Assembly: GCA_964584305.1 (NCBI GenBank) | Contig: CAZOZL010000001.1 | Coordinates: 396,150-460,149 of the forward strand | Source of the DNA: SB11 sp964584305 | GTDB lineage: Bacteria; Bacteroidota; Bacteroidia; UBA8524 | Reading direction: 5' to 3' | Length of the DNA stretch: 64,000 bases | Shown: positions 1 to 8,051 of the stretch, in pieces | Layout: each line of letters begins with the position of its first letter | How positions within the stretch are numbered: the first letter of the stretch is position 1 | Notes under the pieces: generated by a model | What the model was told of the DNA's origin: nothing | Seen by the model: only the letters and a program-made list of their open reading frames with translations | Databases searched by the model: none | Made by a program: the position numbers and the translations under genes

Positions 1-1112
1 ATGGTGTAAATAAGTTTCCTGTGAGCAAGCCCACTTATAAAGGCTGTATTAATGGCGGTTTTGCTATGCTAAAAGCAGGCGATAGTGTAGTGTTTAAAGT
101 TTTAGCAGACTCATTATACCAAAAAACTTTTGGCACATCCGTACCGCCTTTTTTAACAGGTAAAGAGTATATATATGTTACTGCTAAAGTACTTGTGAGC
201 GAGAGCAAAGAAACTTTTGATGAAAAGCAAAAAAGGAAAGTAGAGGAAGGGGCTAAAGCACAACAAAGGTTGATAGAAAATGAACAAAAAAAATTAAAAG
301 AAGTAGCTGAAAAAATGGGCTACGGAGATGATAAACTTCAACTTAGCCCCAGTGGTTTATACTATGTAATAGTAAAAGCAACCAACGGCGCAACGGCTAA
401 AAAAGGCGATGTAGCAAGTCTTTTTTATAGAGGTACATTTATAGATGGTAAAGAGTTTGATAGTAATATGGGTACTGATAAACCGTTTAATGTTACTATT
501 GGTGGTGGTGGGGTTATTTCTGGCTGGCTTGAAGTGGTGGATAAAATTAAACTGGGCGAGAAGTGGGTGATTTTTGTGCCTTCAAGTTTGGCGTATGGAG
601 AAAAAGGGAGATATCAAATTGCGCCCAATACCCCTTTAATTTTCGAGATGGAAATTAGTGCTATTCGTAGTGCCGAAGAAGTGCAAAAAGAACGAAAAGA
701 ACGCATGGGGAAATTGGCTAAAAAAGAGGAAGGAAGTATAGTTGCATACATTAAGGGAAAGAATTTTGAAAAAGATAGCGAGCGTGATATTTATTATATA
801 ATAGAGAGTAAAGGTGCAGGAGCGTTTGCAAAATATGGAGATAAAGTGAAAATGAAAATGAAGACAACCGACTTAAAGGGCAATCCTATTAAAGAGTTTA
901 CAGTAGAAGAACCACCTATCGACCTTCCCTTTAAGCAAGGTACTTTTCCTGCGGCTATGGAAGTAGCTTTATTAAAACTAAAAGTGGGGGGTAAGATAAG
1001 AATAGTTACTCCTTCGCGCCATTTACAAGGCGAGCAAGGCGGAGGAGGTTTAGCTCCATTTACTCCTGTAAATTTAGAGGTTGAATTAGTTGGTATAGAG
1101 AAGGTTAAATAA
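1..1112 (+). CDS. FKBP-type peptidyl-prolyl isomerase, multi-domain, 5' end outside the window
   Basis: The open frame runs in from the left edge (codons GVNKFPV before the first GTG at 21 align with the same stretch of the next gene), so the GTG at 21 is not the true start and the N-terminus with its expected signal peptide is missing. What remains has a degenerate FKBP-like segment, a charged Lys/Glu linker (about residues 60-100), one canonical FKBP domain (about residues 110-220) with the active-site aromatic set Y-F-D-F-W-Y-F (LFYRGTF, EFDSNMG, ISGWLEV, LAYGEKG, LIFEMEI), and a second degenerate FKBP-like domain to the end. Predicted role: cis-trans isomerisation of prolyl bonds in exported proteins. 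It lies 7 bp upstream of a close paralogue and is probably cotranscribed with it. Confidence 0.88.
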   Translation, partial: GVNKFPVSKPTYKGCINGGFAMLKAGDSVVFKVLADSLYQKTFGTSVPPFLTGKEYIYVTAKVLVSESKETFDEKQKRKVEEGAKAQQRLIENEQKKLKEVAEKMGYGDDKLQLSPSGLYYVIVKATNGATAKKGDVASLFYRGTFIDGKEFDSNMGTDKPFNVTIGGGGVISGWLEVVDKIKLGEKWVIFVPSSLAYGEKGRYQIAPNTPLIFEMEISAIRSAEEVQKERKERMGKLAKKEEGSIVAYIKGKNFEKDSERDIYYIIESKGAGAFAKYGDKVKMKMKTTDLKGNPIKEFTVEEPPIDLPFKQGTFPAAMEVALLKLKVGGKIRIVTPSRHLQGEQGGGGLAPFTPVNLEVELVGIEKVK

Positions 1113-1119
1113 ATATTTT

Positions 1120-2025
1120 ATGCAAGTTTTGGGCAAATGGTGTGTGTTTTATCTACTACTTATATTTAGTAGCACTCAGCTTATTGCTCAAAATTTTTCT
1201 GAAACCAAAGATGGATTAAAGTATAAATACCTGACTAAGGCAGATAGCGGAGAAATAGCTGGCGAAGGCGGGTACTTAGAAATGCACTTTGTTGTAAAAA
1301 CACACCTGCAAGCTAAAAATAAAGATACTATACTATCCAATACTTATACTTCACCAAAAGGAACTAACAAGCTATTAGTAAGACCGCCCACCTATAAAGG
1401 CTGTATAAATGGGGGATTTGCTATGCTAAAAGCGGGCGATAGTGTAGTGTTTAAAGTTTTAGCAGACTCATTATACCAAAAAACATTTATAGGTACAGTA
1501 CCCTCTTTTTTAACGGGTAAAGAAGAGATAGAGATTACTACTAAAGTACTTGTTAGTCAAACAGAGAAAACTTTTCAAAAAAACCTTAGTCAAGCTAAAG
1601 AAAACGAGAAAAAAGCGGCTAAAGAAGCATTAGCCAAAGAGCAAAAACAGTTAAAGCAAGAGGCCAAACGCTTAGGCTTTGCAAACAAGTTACAGTCAAC
1701 GGGGGGCGGGGTATTGTATGCAAAACTTAAAGAAACCAACGGCGCAACGGCTAAAAAAGGAGAGCGGGCAGGCTTTTATTATAAAGGCACTTTAATTGGT
1801 GGTAATGTGTTCGACTCTAATATAGGAAAAAACCCTTTGACGGTTACAATAGGCTCTGGTGGTGTCATTAAGGGTTGGTTACAGGTGATTGACAAAATTA
1901 AACTGGGCGAGAAGTGGATAATTTTTATACCTTCAAGTTTGGCTTATGGAAAAAGAAGCGCAGGCTCAATTATGCCAAATACGCCTTTAATTTTCGAGAT
2001 GGAACTAATAACTATTGAAAAATAA
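1120..2025 (+). CDS. FKBP-type peptidyl-prolyl cis-trans isomerase, secreted
   Basis: A 301-residue protein with an N-terminal signal peptide (hydrophobic residues 8-22, cleavage near LIAQN). It has a degenerate FKBP-like domain (about 25-150), a Lys/Glu/Ala-rich coiled-coil-like linker (150-185) and a C-terminal canonical FKBP domain (190-301) with FYYKGTL, VFDSNIG, IKGWLQV, LAYGKRS and LIFEMEL. These keep the residues that line the FKBP active site, so it is probably catalytic and acts in the periplasm. A block of 34 residues (PTYKGC to YQKTF) is identical to the upstream paralogue. It is the middle gene of a three-gene tandem array; the next gene begins 5 bp after its stop. Confidence 0.9.
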   Translation: MQVLGKWCVFYLLLIFSSTQLIAQNFSETKDGLKYKYLTKADSGEIAGEGGYLEMHFVVKTHLQAKNKDTILSNTYTSPKGTNKLLVRPPTYKGCINGGFAMLKAGDSVVFKVLADSLYQKTFIGTVPSFLTGKEEIEITTKVLVSQTEKTFQKNLSQAKENEKKAAKEALAKEQKQLKQEAKRLGFANKLQSTGGGVLYAKLKETNGATAKKGERAGFYYKGTLIGGNVFDSNIGKNPLTVTIGSGGVIKGWLQVIDKIKLGEKWIIFIPSSLAYGKRSAGSIMPNTPLIFEMELITIEK

Positions 2026-2030
2026 AGCCT

Positions 2031-2879
2031 ATGAAGTTTTTGGGGGTACTATTAGTGTTAATTAGTCAATTAGCCAGTTATCAGCTTTTTGCCCAAAACG
2101 ATAGTGCTTTGCACAATGAAATAATTACCCCACAGGGTATTAAAATCATTTTTAAAGAAAACGGTACAGGCATTGGCGTAAAAGGCAAAAAATACCTAAC
2201 ACTACATTATATCATAAAATCTGAAAAGGGTAGAGAGCTTAGTAACTCGTTCAAGCAAGGGAGTGCCGTTGTAATGTCTGTTATAGATAATAAACGAAAG
2301 CAGGCTTGGATTGATGCCCTGCGATATTTAAAAGTAGGCGATAATGTTAGAATTACAGTGCCTGATAGTATAGTTATGAAATACTGGCGCGCCTTCTTGC
2401 CCACACCACCTTTTAAACCCATTGCCCTAAAAATACGCTTATTAGTATTGGCTGCAAAAGATGAACTGCCGCCTAATGTAGTAGTGTTAGACGATGAGGA
2501 AACAAAAATTCCAGCTCCTTTTGATATAGAAGGAAAGGACACTGTGAAAACAAAAAGCGGGCTTAGATATATATTTATAAAAGAAAACTTGGAAGGCGAC
2601 CAAGCCTATAATGGGAGAAAGGTAGCGATAAATTATACAGGGTATTTTGAGGATGGGACTATATTTGATGCCTCGTATATAAATGGGCTTCCCTATACAT
2701 TTACCCTAACAAATAATGAGGTGATTGATGGGTTGGATGAAGGGGTGAGGCTAATGAAAACAGGCGATAAGTATAGGCTTCTTATTCCTTATAAATTAGC
2801 GTATGGAGAAAAAGGAAATGGTACAATACCCTCAAATACAAATCTTATATTTGATGTTGAACTAATTGCGGTTGATTAA
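2031..2879 (+). CDS. FKBP-type peptidyl-prolyl cis-trans isomerase, secreted, third paralogue
   Basis: A 282-residue protein starting with a signal peptide (VLLVLISQLASYQLFAQN, cleavage near FAQ). An N-terminal degenerate FKBP-like domain (about 25-145) is followed by a canonical one (170-282) with INYTGYF, IFDASYI, IDGLDEG, LAYGEKG and LIFDVEL. The usual active-site Trp is replaced by Leu (IDGLDEG), a common FKBP variation that often lowers but does not abolish activity. It is more diverged than the two upstream copies. The rfbB-like gene follows after 6 bp, so the four genes may share a transcript. Confidence 0.9.
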   Translation: MKFLGVLLVLISQLASYQLFAQNDSALHNEIITPQGIKIIFKENGTGIGVKGKKYLTLHYIIKSEKGRELSNSFKQGSAVVMSVIDNKRKQAWIDALRYLKVGDNVRITVPDSIVMKYWRAFLPTPPFKPIALKIRLLVLAAKDELPPNVVVLDDEETKIPAPFDIEGKDTVKTKSGLRYIFIKENLEGDQAYNGRKVAINYTGYFEDGTIFDASYINGLPYTFTLTNNEVIDGLDEGVRLMKTGDKYRLLIPYKLAYGEKGNGTIPSNTNLIFDVELIAVD

Positions 2880-2885
2880 ATAAAT

Positions 2886-3947
2886 ATGGCTGATAAAAAA
2901 ATACTAATTACAGGTGGAGCGGGATTTATAGGTTCGCACGTAGTACGCTTGTTTGTAAACAAATATCCTAATTATAAAATTTATAATTTAGATAAACTTA
3001 CCTACGCAGGAAACCTTAAAAACCTTACTGATGTTGAAAATAGCCCCAACTATACTTTTATAAAGGCAGATATTGTTGATGCTGATATAATAAATAGTTT
3101 ATTTAAAGAACATCGTTTTGATGGGGTATTGCACTTGGCTGCCGAGTCGCACGTAGATAGGTCTATTACCCATCCATTAGAGTTTGTAAATACAAACGTA
3201 ATAGGCACTGTAAACCTACTAAATGCTGCCCGTGATATTTGGAAAGAAGACGGAATGGAAGGTAAACTATTCTACCATATATCTACTGATGAGGTGTATG
3301 GCTCATTAGACGATGGTGGTTTTTTTTATGAAGATACCTCATACAAGCCTCAATCACCCTATTCAGCCTCAAAAGCAAGTAGCGACCATTTTGTAAGAGC
3401 ATATAACAACACTTACAAACTACCCGTGGTTATTACCAATTGTAGTAATAACTATGGACCAAATCAGTTTCCTGAAAAATTAATTCCCCTTTGTATTAAT
3501 AATATTTTGAACGGAAAATCCCTGCCTATTTATGGCAAAGGTGATAATGTGCGCGATTGGCTATACGTTGTTGACCACGCCCGTGCTATTGATTTAATAT
3601 ACCACAAGGGTAAAATGGGTGAAACCTACAATATTGGAGGCTTTAACGAGTGGGCTAATATTGACTTGGTAAAGGTAATTTGTAAAGTAATGGACAAGCG
3701 CATGGGCAAGACAGAAGGAACTGCCGAAACAACAATTACTTACGTTACCGACCGTGCAGGGCATGATTTGCGCTACGCCATTGATGCCAACAAAATAATG
3801 AAAGAATTAGGCTGGCAACCCAGCCTACAATTTGAGGAAGGCATTGAGAAAACCATAGATTGGTACTTGGATAATAAACAATGGATGCAAGAAATTACCA
3901 GCGGAGACTACATGAAATACTACGAGAGTATGTATAAGGAGAGGTAG
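2886..3947 (+). CDS. rfbB: dTDP-glucose 4,6-dehydratase
   Basis: Short-chain dehydrogenase of the extended type, 353 residues, the usual length for RfbB/RmlB. Visible motifs: NAD-binding GGAGFIGSH (residues 8-16), the catalytic STDEVYG with the Asp-Glu pair typical of dTDP-glucose dehydratases, YSASKASSDH with the YxxxK pair, and NCSNNYGPNQFPEKLIPL. It removes water from dTDP-glucose to give dTDP-4-keto-6-deoxyglucose, the precursor of dTDP-rhamnose and related sugars of surface polysaccharide. The other rhamnose genes (rmlA, C, D) are not adjacent. It follows the FKBP array by 6 bp with no visible terminator between. Confidence 0.93.
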   Translation: MADKKILITGGAGFIGSHVVRLFVNKYPNYKIYNLDKLTYAGNLKNLTDVENSPNYTFIKADIVDADIINSLFKEHRFDGVLHLAAESHVDRSITHPLEFVNTNVIGTVNLLNAARDIWKEDGMEGKLFYHISTDEVYGSLDDGGFFYEDTSYKPQSPYSASKASSDHFVRAYNNTYKLPVVITNCSNNYGPNQFPEKLIPLCINNILNGKSLPIYGKGDNVRDWLYVVDHARAIDLIYHKGKMGETYNIGGFNEWANIDLVKVICKVMDKRMGKTEGTAETTITYVTDRAGHDLRYAIDANKIMKELGWQPSLQFEEGIEKTIDWYLDNKQWMQEITSGDYMKYYESMYKER

Positions 3948-4295
3948 ATTTATTGTGTTATGCACACCTACCCATTGCCTAACTATATTACTATACCTAA
4001 CCCTTAGTGCATTAATTAGTTGCTTTGGAAGGGGTTGTTATACTTGTACAATACTGGCGAAGAAAAACCCATTTATCAAATGGGGTAAATAGTGTAAATA
4101 TGCTAACTTATCGATACTGCGTCCCTCTCTGCTTGGAGAGTGGATTATTGGCAAATGAAACCGTATCTATAAAATTCGAAGTGAGGTTATGATAAAACGT
4201 AGCACAAATAACACAATTTACAAGAAATGGCGCACATTTTGACACAGTGAGTAAAAGTCGAGTATTGACAAAAAAAATACCCTTTAATCCTTTTT
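3948..4295. other. intergenic region with a short gene remnant
   Basis: 348 bp without an intact gene. Most of it shows nothing recognisable. The last 80 bp contain a short frame (about 4214-4280) reading QFTRNGAHFDTVSKS, which resembles the remnant at 5172-5255 on the other side of the next gene. The promoter of the rhodanese-thioredoxin gene must lie here, but no clean TAnnTTTG element was seen. Confidence 0.5.
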
Positions 4296-5060
4296 ATGAA
4301 GAAAAATATTTTAAACCCATTATTAGCCCTAATTATCATTTTTATTAATGTGGGGCTGGTTTCTTGTCAAAACAATAAGGCAACACAAGGCGATAGCATA
4401 CCAACAGATGTACCCAAAGGAGGAAACGTATTATCAGTAAGCGAATTTGCAAACCAACTATTGCAGGATAGTACTGCCCAAGTAGTGGATGTACGCACCC
4501 CAAAAGAGTTTGATGGCGGACACGTGAAAAATGCACTTAATATAAATATAAATGCCAGCAATTTTGAAAAACAGATAGCTACATTAGATAAAACCAAACC
4601 CGTATTTGTGTACTGCTTGGCAGGCAGCCGTAGTGCAAAAGCCGCCCGCTATATGCGGAAAAAAGGGTTTACTACCATATATGAAATGCGAGGCGGGATT
4701 TTAAAATGGAAAGCCGCAAATAAACCCCTTGAAACAAAGAATACCACAGCAAAAAAACAAGGAATGAGCATAGACCAGTTTAACCAAAAGGTAAATACAG
4801 ATAAATATGTACTGGTAGATTACTATGCCAAATGGTGTAGACCCTGCATAAAAATGGCACCTATGTTAGCTAAACTAGCCAATGAAAAGAAAGAGACCCT
4901 TGTTTTACTAAAAATAGATGCCGATGAAAACGAAGCACTACTAAAAGCCAAAGGAGTAGAAGAAATACCCGTATTAGAACTATACAAAAATGGCAAAGTA
5001 ATATGGAAACACAACGGATTTATTGATGAAGCAACGCTACTAAAAGAAACAAAATTATAA
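4296..5060 (+). CDS. lipoprotein with rhodanese and thioredoxin domains
   Basis: A 254-residue protein with a lipoprotein signal (hydrophobic stretch then LVSC, lipid-attachment Cys24), so it should be anchored in a membrane facing the periplasm. Residues 45-140 are a rhodanese domain: DVRTPKEFDGGHV and the active-site loop VYCLAGSRSAKAA with the catalytic Cys. Residues 150-254 are a thioredoxin domain with the redox motif WCRPC in place of WCGPC and the cis-Pro loop (EEIPVLELY). The fusion suggests that a persulfide on the rhodanese is reduced by the thioredoxin half, or that both serve periplasmic thiol chemistry. It stands alone between two intergenic regions that both carry remnants of one other gene. 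Confidence 0.88.
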   Translation: MKKNILNPLLALIIIFINVGLVSCQNNKATQGDSIPTDVPKGGNVLSVSEFANQLLQDSTAQVVDVRTPKEFDGGHVKNALNININASNFEKQIATLDKTKPVFVYCLAGSRSAKAARYMRKKGFTTIYEMRGGILKWKAANKPLETKNTTAKKQGMSIDQFNQKVNTDKYVLVDYYAKWCRPCIKMAPMLAKLANEKKETLVLLKIDADENEALLKAKGVEEIPVLELYKNGKVIWKHNGFIDEATLLKETKL

Positions 5061-5171
5061 AAGCGTATTGCCCTTTGGTTTTACCTATGCCGTTATGAAA
5101 ATATCAGGTCAATTAAAACAATTGGGTTGTGTGGGAGTTAAAAAACATAGTGGGTGGTTAAAACTTATACT

Positions 5172-5255
5172 ATGCCATTGTGGGAAAACGAAGCGCATAT
5201 GATAAAATTTGCAAGAAGTGGCGCGCATTTAGAAGCCATGAAAAAAAGCTATTAA
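5172..5255 (+). pseudogene. remnant of a small monooxygenase-like gene (C-terminal part)
   Basis: A 27-codon frame ending in TAA reads MPLWENEAHMIKFARSGAHL and continues EAMKKSY. The pattern (aromatic-W-x-x-E-x-x-M-x-x-F-x-x-S-G-x-H-x-x-A-M) resembles the C-terminal part of small antibiotic-biosynthesis-monooxygenase-like or spheroidene-monooxygenase-like proteins. The frame is closed by TAG at 5148 just upstream, and no full-length gene exists here, so it is most likely a fossil. The family assignment is from memory of the motif and is weak. A similar piece lies at about 4214-4260. Confidence 0.4.
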
Positions 5256-5312
5256 CTTATTAGATAATAGCCCGTATCTTTTTTCACAACAAAAAACCGT
5301 GTATAAAACCAC

Positions 5313-5347
5313 AAAAGTCCAGCTATAAACTTATAGCTGGACTTTTT
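5313..5347. terminator. bidirectional rho-independent terminator
   Basis: A perfect inverted repeat, AAAAGTCCAGCTATAA (5313-5328) against TTATAGCTGGACTTTT (5331-5346), with A-rich and T-rich ends on both sides. It can end the rhodanese-thioredoxin transcript from the left and the HPF transcript from the right. Confidence 0.9.
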
Positions 5348-5373
5348 ATGTGCCCTGTATTTTAAATAGGGTG

Positions 5374-5685
5374 TTACGTATTATTTCGTTGGTGTACTTC
5401 TTTTGTTTTTTGCCTTCTCATTATTGTAAGCATAGTATCTACCGCTTCTAATATAGATTGCTCAAAAGCAGGCGTTTCTTTTTTTACAAAATGGTCATTT
5501 CCAGGAATCGCTAGTCTTATCTCGCATACTTGTTTTTCGTTTCCCCCGTTCCCTTCTTTATACAGGGTAACTTCGGCATACACTATGGTGCTACTTTTGT
5601 CAAATAGTTTTCCTACTTTCTCATTCACAAATGCTTGCAAAGCACTACTGGCACTAAAATGAGGTGTTTCCAATCTTATATCCAT
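5374..5685 (-). CDS. hpf: ribosome hibernation promoting factor (HPF/RaiA family, short form)
   Basis: A 103-residue protein of the sigma-54 modulation/S30EA family. Recognisable features are the start MDIRLETPHFSAS, the central VYAEVTLYKEG, and the basic stretch IRLAIPGNDHFVKKE in the usual beta-alpha-beta-beta-beta-alpha order. The short length without a C-terminal dimerisation domain matches the short HPF type that binds the 30S decoding centre when growth slows. The ATG at 5685 fits the family N-terminus. A terminator follows its 3' end directly. No stress promoter could be assigned by eye. Confidence 0.85.
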   Translation of the reverse strand: MDIRLETPHFSASSALQAFVNEKVGKLFDKSSTIVYAEVTLYKEGNGGNEKQVCEIRLAIPGNDHFVKKETPAFEQSILEAVDTMLTIMRRQKTKEVHQRNNT

Positions 5686-5780
5686 ATTCTTAATATTTTA
5701 TACTCTTTTAAACTCGTTCAACATTCAAGCCATTGTAATAACCTTCTGCAATAAAGGCAGAAATAATACTTGATGCAAAC

Positions 5781-5810
5781 AAAAAACCTCCCCATTTCTG
5801 GGAAGGTTTA
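5781..5810 (-). terminator. rho-independent terminator of tRNA-Glu
   Basis: On the minus strand the sequence reads AACCTTCCC, a six-base loop, GGGGAGGTT, then TTTT. The nine-pair stem (one G-T pair) with the T run lies about 10 bases beyond the 3' end of the tRNA. Confidence 0.85.
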
Positions 5811-5819
5811 CCATCTTCG

Positions 5820-5891
5820 TAGCCCCTAGGGGAGTCGAACCCCTCTTTCCAGGATGAAAACCTGGCGTCCTAACCGATAGACGAAGGGGCC
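5820..5891 (-). tRNA. tRNA-Glu (UUC)
   Basis: Folds as a complete 72-nt cloverleaf on the minus strand: acceptor GGCCCCT/AGGGGCT (first pair G-T), D stem GTC/GAC, anticodon stem CCAGG/CCTGG with loop TTTTCAT (anticodon TTC, glutamate), T stem AGGGG/CCCCT with loop TTCGACT, discriminator A. The CCA end is not encoded, so it must be added after transcription. A terminator follows. Confidence 0.96.
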
Positions 5892-5992
5892 ATCGGTTTT
5901 TAGAGTTTGCAAATGTAGTATTTCGCTTCTATTCTACCATAGTTTTTTTAAAAAATATCTCAAATTCTTTAATCACTGCCACACAGCAAGGT

Positions 5993-6023
5993 TTGCTATT
6001 CCCAAACTATACCCCTAATTTTG
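5993..6023 (+). promoter_or_regulatory. Bacteroidota-type promoter of gap
   Basis: TTG at 5993-5995, a 20-nt spacer and TAATTTTG at 6016-6023 match the Bacteroidota consensus TTG-N(17-23)-TAnnTTTG. The element continues as CGGCAATTTT. This gives a leader of roughly 85-90 nt before gap. Confidence 0.7.
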
Positions 6024-6119
6024 CGGCAATTTTAAACGCCCTAATTTAATTATACAAACAAGCAAACATTAGCCATAGCGGGGCGTTCGCAAAAGGCTGA
6101 CTAAAAAATTTTTTACCAT

Positions 6120-7118
6120 ATGAAAGTAGGAATTAACGGTTTTGGACGCATTGGTCGTTTAGTTTTTAGGGCTGCTGCCTCAAACCCTAATATTGAAGTT
6201 GTTGCCATTAACGATCTTGTTGATGTTGATTATATGGCGTATATGTTGAAGTACGATAGTACTCATGGTATTTTTAATGGGGATGTTAAAGTAGAAAACG
6301 GTGCTTTGGTGGTAAACGGTAAAACCATCCGTATAACTGCCGAAAAAGACCCAGCCAACCTTAAATGGGGTGAAGTTGATGCTGAATATGTTGTTGAATC
6401 AACAGGTTTATTTTTAACCAAAGAAAAAGCGCAAGCGCATATAAATGCAGGAGCAAAACGTGTTATCATGTCAGCCCCAGCAAAAGATGATACTCCAACT
6501 TTCGTTTTGGGGGTTAATAACAATGCTTATACTGCTGATATGAATATCGTATCAAACGCATCGTGTACTACCAACTGTTTAGCTCCTGTGGCTAAAGTAT
6601 TAAATGATACTTACGGTATTGTTGAAGGTTTAATGACTACCATACACGCTGTAACAGCTACCCAAAAAACAGTTGACAGCCCATCTTTAAAAGACTGGAG
6701 AGGCGGACGTGGAGCATATCAAAATATCATCCCATCATCAACTGGGGCTGCAAAAGCGGTAGGTTTAGTAATACCTGAACTTAAAGGAAAACTAACAGGA
6801 ATGTCATTACGTGTACCTGTACCCAATGTTTCTGTGGTAGATTTAACTGTGCGCTTACAAAAAGCCACTACCTATGATAATATTAAGGCCACTATGAAAC
6901 GTGCCAGCGAAAACGAATTTAAAGGCATTATAGGCTATACAGAAGATGCAGTGGTATCATCAGATTTTATTGGTGATTCTCGTACTTCTATTTTCGATGC
7001 AAGTGCAGGTATTATGCTAAGCGAAAACTTTGTTAAAGTAATTTCTTGGTATGATAACGAGTGGGGATACAGCAACAAGGTTATTGAGTTTATGATGCAC
7101 ATGGATTCTGTGAAATAA
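6120..7118 (+). CDS. gap: glyceraldehyde-3-phosphate dehydrogenase, type I
   Basis: A 332-residue protein, the normal length of class I GAPDH. It shows the NAD-binding start VGINGFGRIGRLVFRAA, the catalytic signature SNASCTTNCLAP with the active Cys, the AKAVGLVIPELKGKL stretch and the C-terminal SWYDNEWGYSNKV. It oxidises and phosphorylates glyceraldehyde-3-phosphate to 1,3-bisphosphoglycerate in glycolysis and runs the reverse way in gluconeogenesis. Monocistronic by appearance: own promoter upstream and a strong terminator 20 bp after the stop. Asn (AINDL) where many NAD-specific enzymes have a nearby Asp means cofactor preference cannot be decided by eye. Confidence 0.97.
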   Translation: MKVGINGFGRIGRLVFRAAASNPNIEVVAINDLVDVDYMAYMLKYDSTHGIFNGDVKVENGALVVNGKTIRITAEKDPANLKWGEVDAEYVVESTGLFLTKEKAQAHINAGAKRVIMSAPAKDDTPTFVLGVNNNAYTADMNIVSNASCTTNCLAPVAKVLNDTYGIVEGLMTTIHAVTATQKTVDSPSLKDWRGGRGAYQNIIPSSTGAAKAVGLVIPELKGKLTGMSLRVPVPNVSVVDLTVRLQKATTYDNIKATMKRASENEFKGIIGYTEDAVVSSDFIGDSRTSIFDASAGIMLSENFVKVISWYDNEWGYSNKVIEFMMHMDSVK

Positions 7119-7138
7119 GATAAACTGTTTTTTATATT

Positions 7139-7168
7139 AAAGGCAGCCCAACGGGCTGCCTTTTTTGT
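7139..7168 (+). terminator. rho-independent terminator of gap
   Basis: Perfect stem AAAGGCAGCCC / GGGCTGCCTTT with loop AAC followed by a T run (7139-7168). Confidence 0.93.
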
Positions 7169-7195
7169 TTTTAAACGTATGTTTGCTTTACCAAA

Positions 7196-8047
7196 ATGAT
7201 ATTAATAGCAGATAGCGGCTCTACCAAATGTGATTGGATACTTACCCACCCAAAAGGCGAGAAACTGAACAGTTATAGCACTATGGGCTTTAACCCCATG
7301 TTTCATAGCAGCGAGTTAATTGTTGCCGAAATACAAAAAAATAAGAATTTGATTGGCATTGCTGCACAAGTTGAAGCCATATACTATTACGGTTCGGGCA
7401 ATAGCAACAAGCACTATAATAGCGTGGTTGGCAAAGGGCTTTCGGCTGTTTTTGCAAATGCACAATTGCATATTCACCACGATATACTTGCCGCTGCCTA
7501 CGCCACCTATACAGGTGTGCCTTGCATCAGTTGTATTTTGGGTACGGGGTCTAACTCGTTTTTTTTTGATGGAGAAAATTTACACCAAGTAGTACCCGCA
7601 CTGGGCTTTATTTTGGGCGATGAAGGTAGCGGTTCTTATTTTGGCAAGCAGCTATTACGAGACTATCTATACAAAAAACTACCTGCTGAATTATCTCAAG
7701 ACTTGGAACAGGAATACACCATAAGCAAAGCCCTAATTTTTGATAAACTATATAGTACACCCCATGCCAATGTATATTTGGCAAGTTTTGGTACTTTTAT
7801 AGCCAAGCACAAAACACACCCTTATTTTGCAAAACTGCTACATAACGGTTTTACCCATTTTATAAAAGAGCATATTTTGAGTTATAAGAATGCAAGGCAA
7901 GTCCCTGTGCATTTTGTGGGTTCAATAGCGTTTTATTTTCAAGAAGAATTAAAAACTGCGGCGGCAGCTTGCAACATCACTATTGGCAATATTATCCAAA
8001 AACCAATTGATAGCCTGCTGGAGTATCATAGGGAGTATATTTTTTGA
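7196..8047 (+). CDS. BadF/BadG-type ATPase, probable N-acetylglucosamine kinase
   Basis: A 283-residue member of the ASKHA ATPase fold. The N-terminal phosphate-1 motif is LIADSGSTKCDW, the adenosine side shows ILGTGSNSFFF followed by GFILGDEGSGSYFGKQLL, which is diagnostic of the BadF/BadG/BcrA/BcrD group that includes N-acetylglucosamine kinases. Bacteroidota carry many such single-gene copies, and a role in phosphorylating amino sugars recovered from the cell wall is the best inference. The substrate cannot be read from the sequence. The gene ends in TGA, showing that TGA is a stop in this genome. Confidence 0.85.
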   Translation: MILIADSGSTKCDWILTHPKGEKLNSYSTMGFNPMFHSSELIVAEIQKNKNLIGIAAQVEAIYYYGSGNSNKHYNSVVGKGLSAVFANAQLHIHHDILAAAYATYTGVPCISCILGTGSNSFFFDGENLHQVVPALGFILGDEGSGSYFGKQLLRDYLYKKLPAELSQDLEQEYTISKALIFDKLYSTPHANVYLASFGTFIAKHKTHPYFAKLLHNGFTHFIKEHILSYKNARQVPVHFVGSIAFYFQEELKTAAAACNITIGNIIQKPIDSLLEYHREYIF

Positions 8048-8051
8048 CAAC

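Larger units (their letters stand above)
5061..5373. other. intergenic region: gene remnant and bidirectional terminator
   Basis: 313 bp between the convergent rhodanese-thioredoxin and HPF genes. It holds a short gene remnant (5172-5255) and a strong hairpin terminator (5313-5347). Nothing else was recognised. Confidence 0.6.
5686..6119. other. intergenic region with tRNA-Glu, terminator and gap promoter
   Basis: 434 bp between the divergent hpf and gap genes. Besides the tRNA-Glu (minus strand), its terminator and the gap promoter, which are listed separately, nothing else was recognised. Confidence 0.7.
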
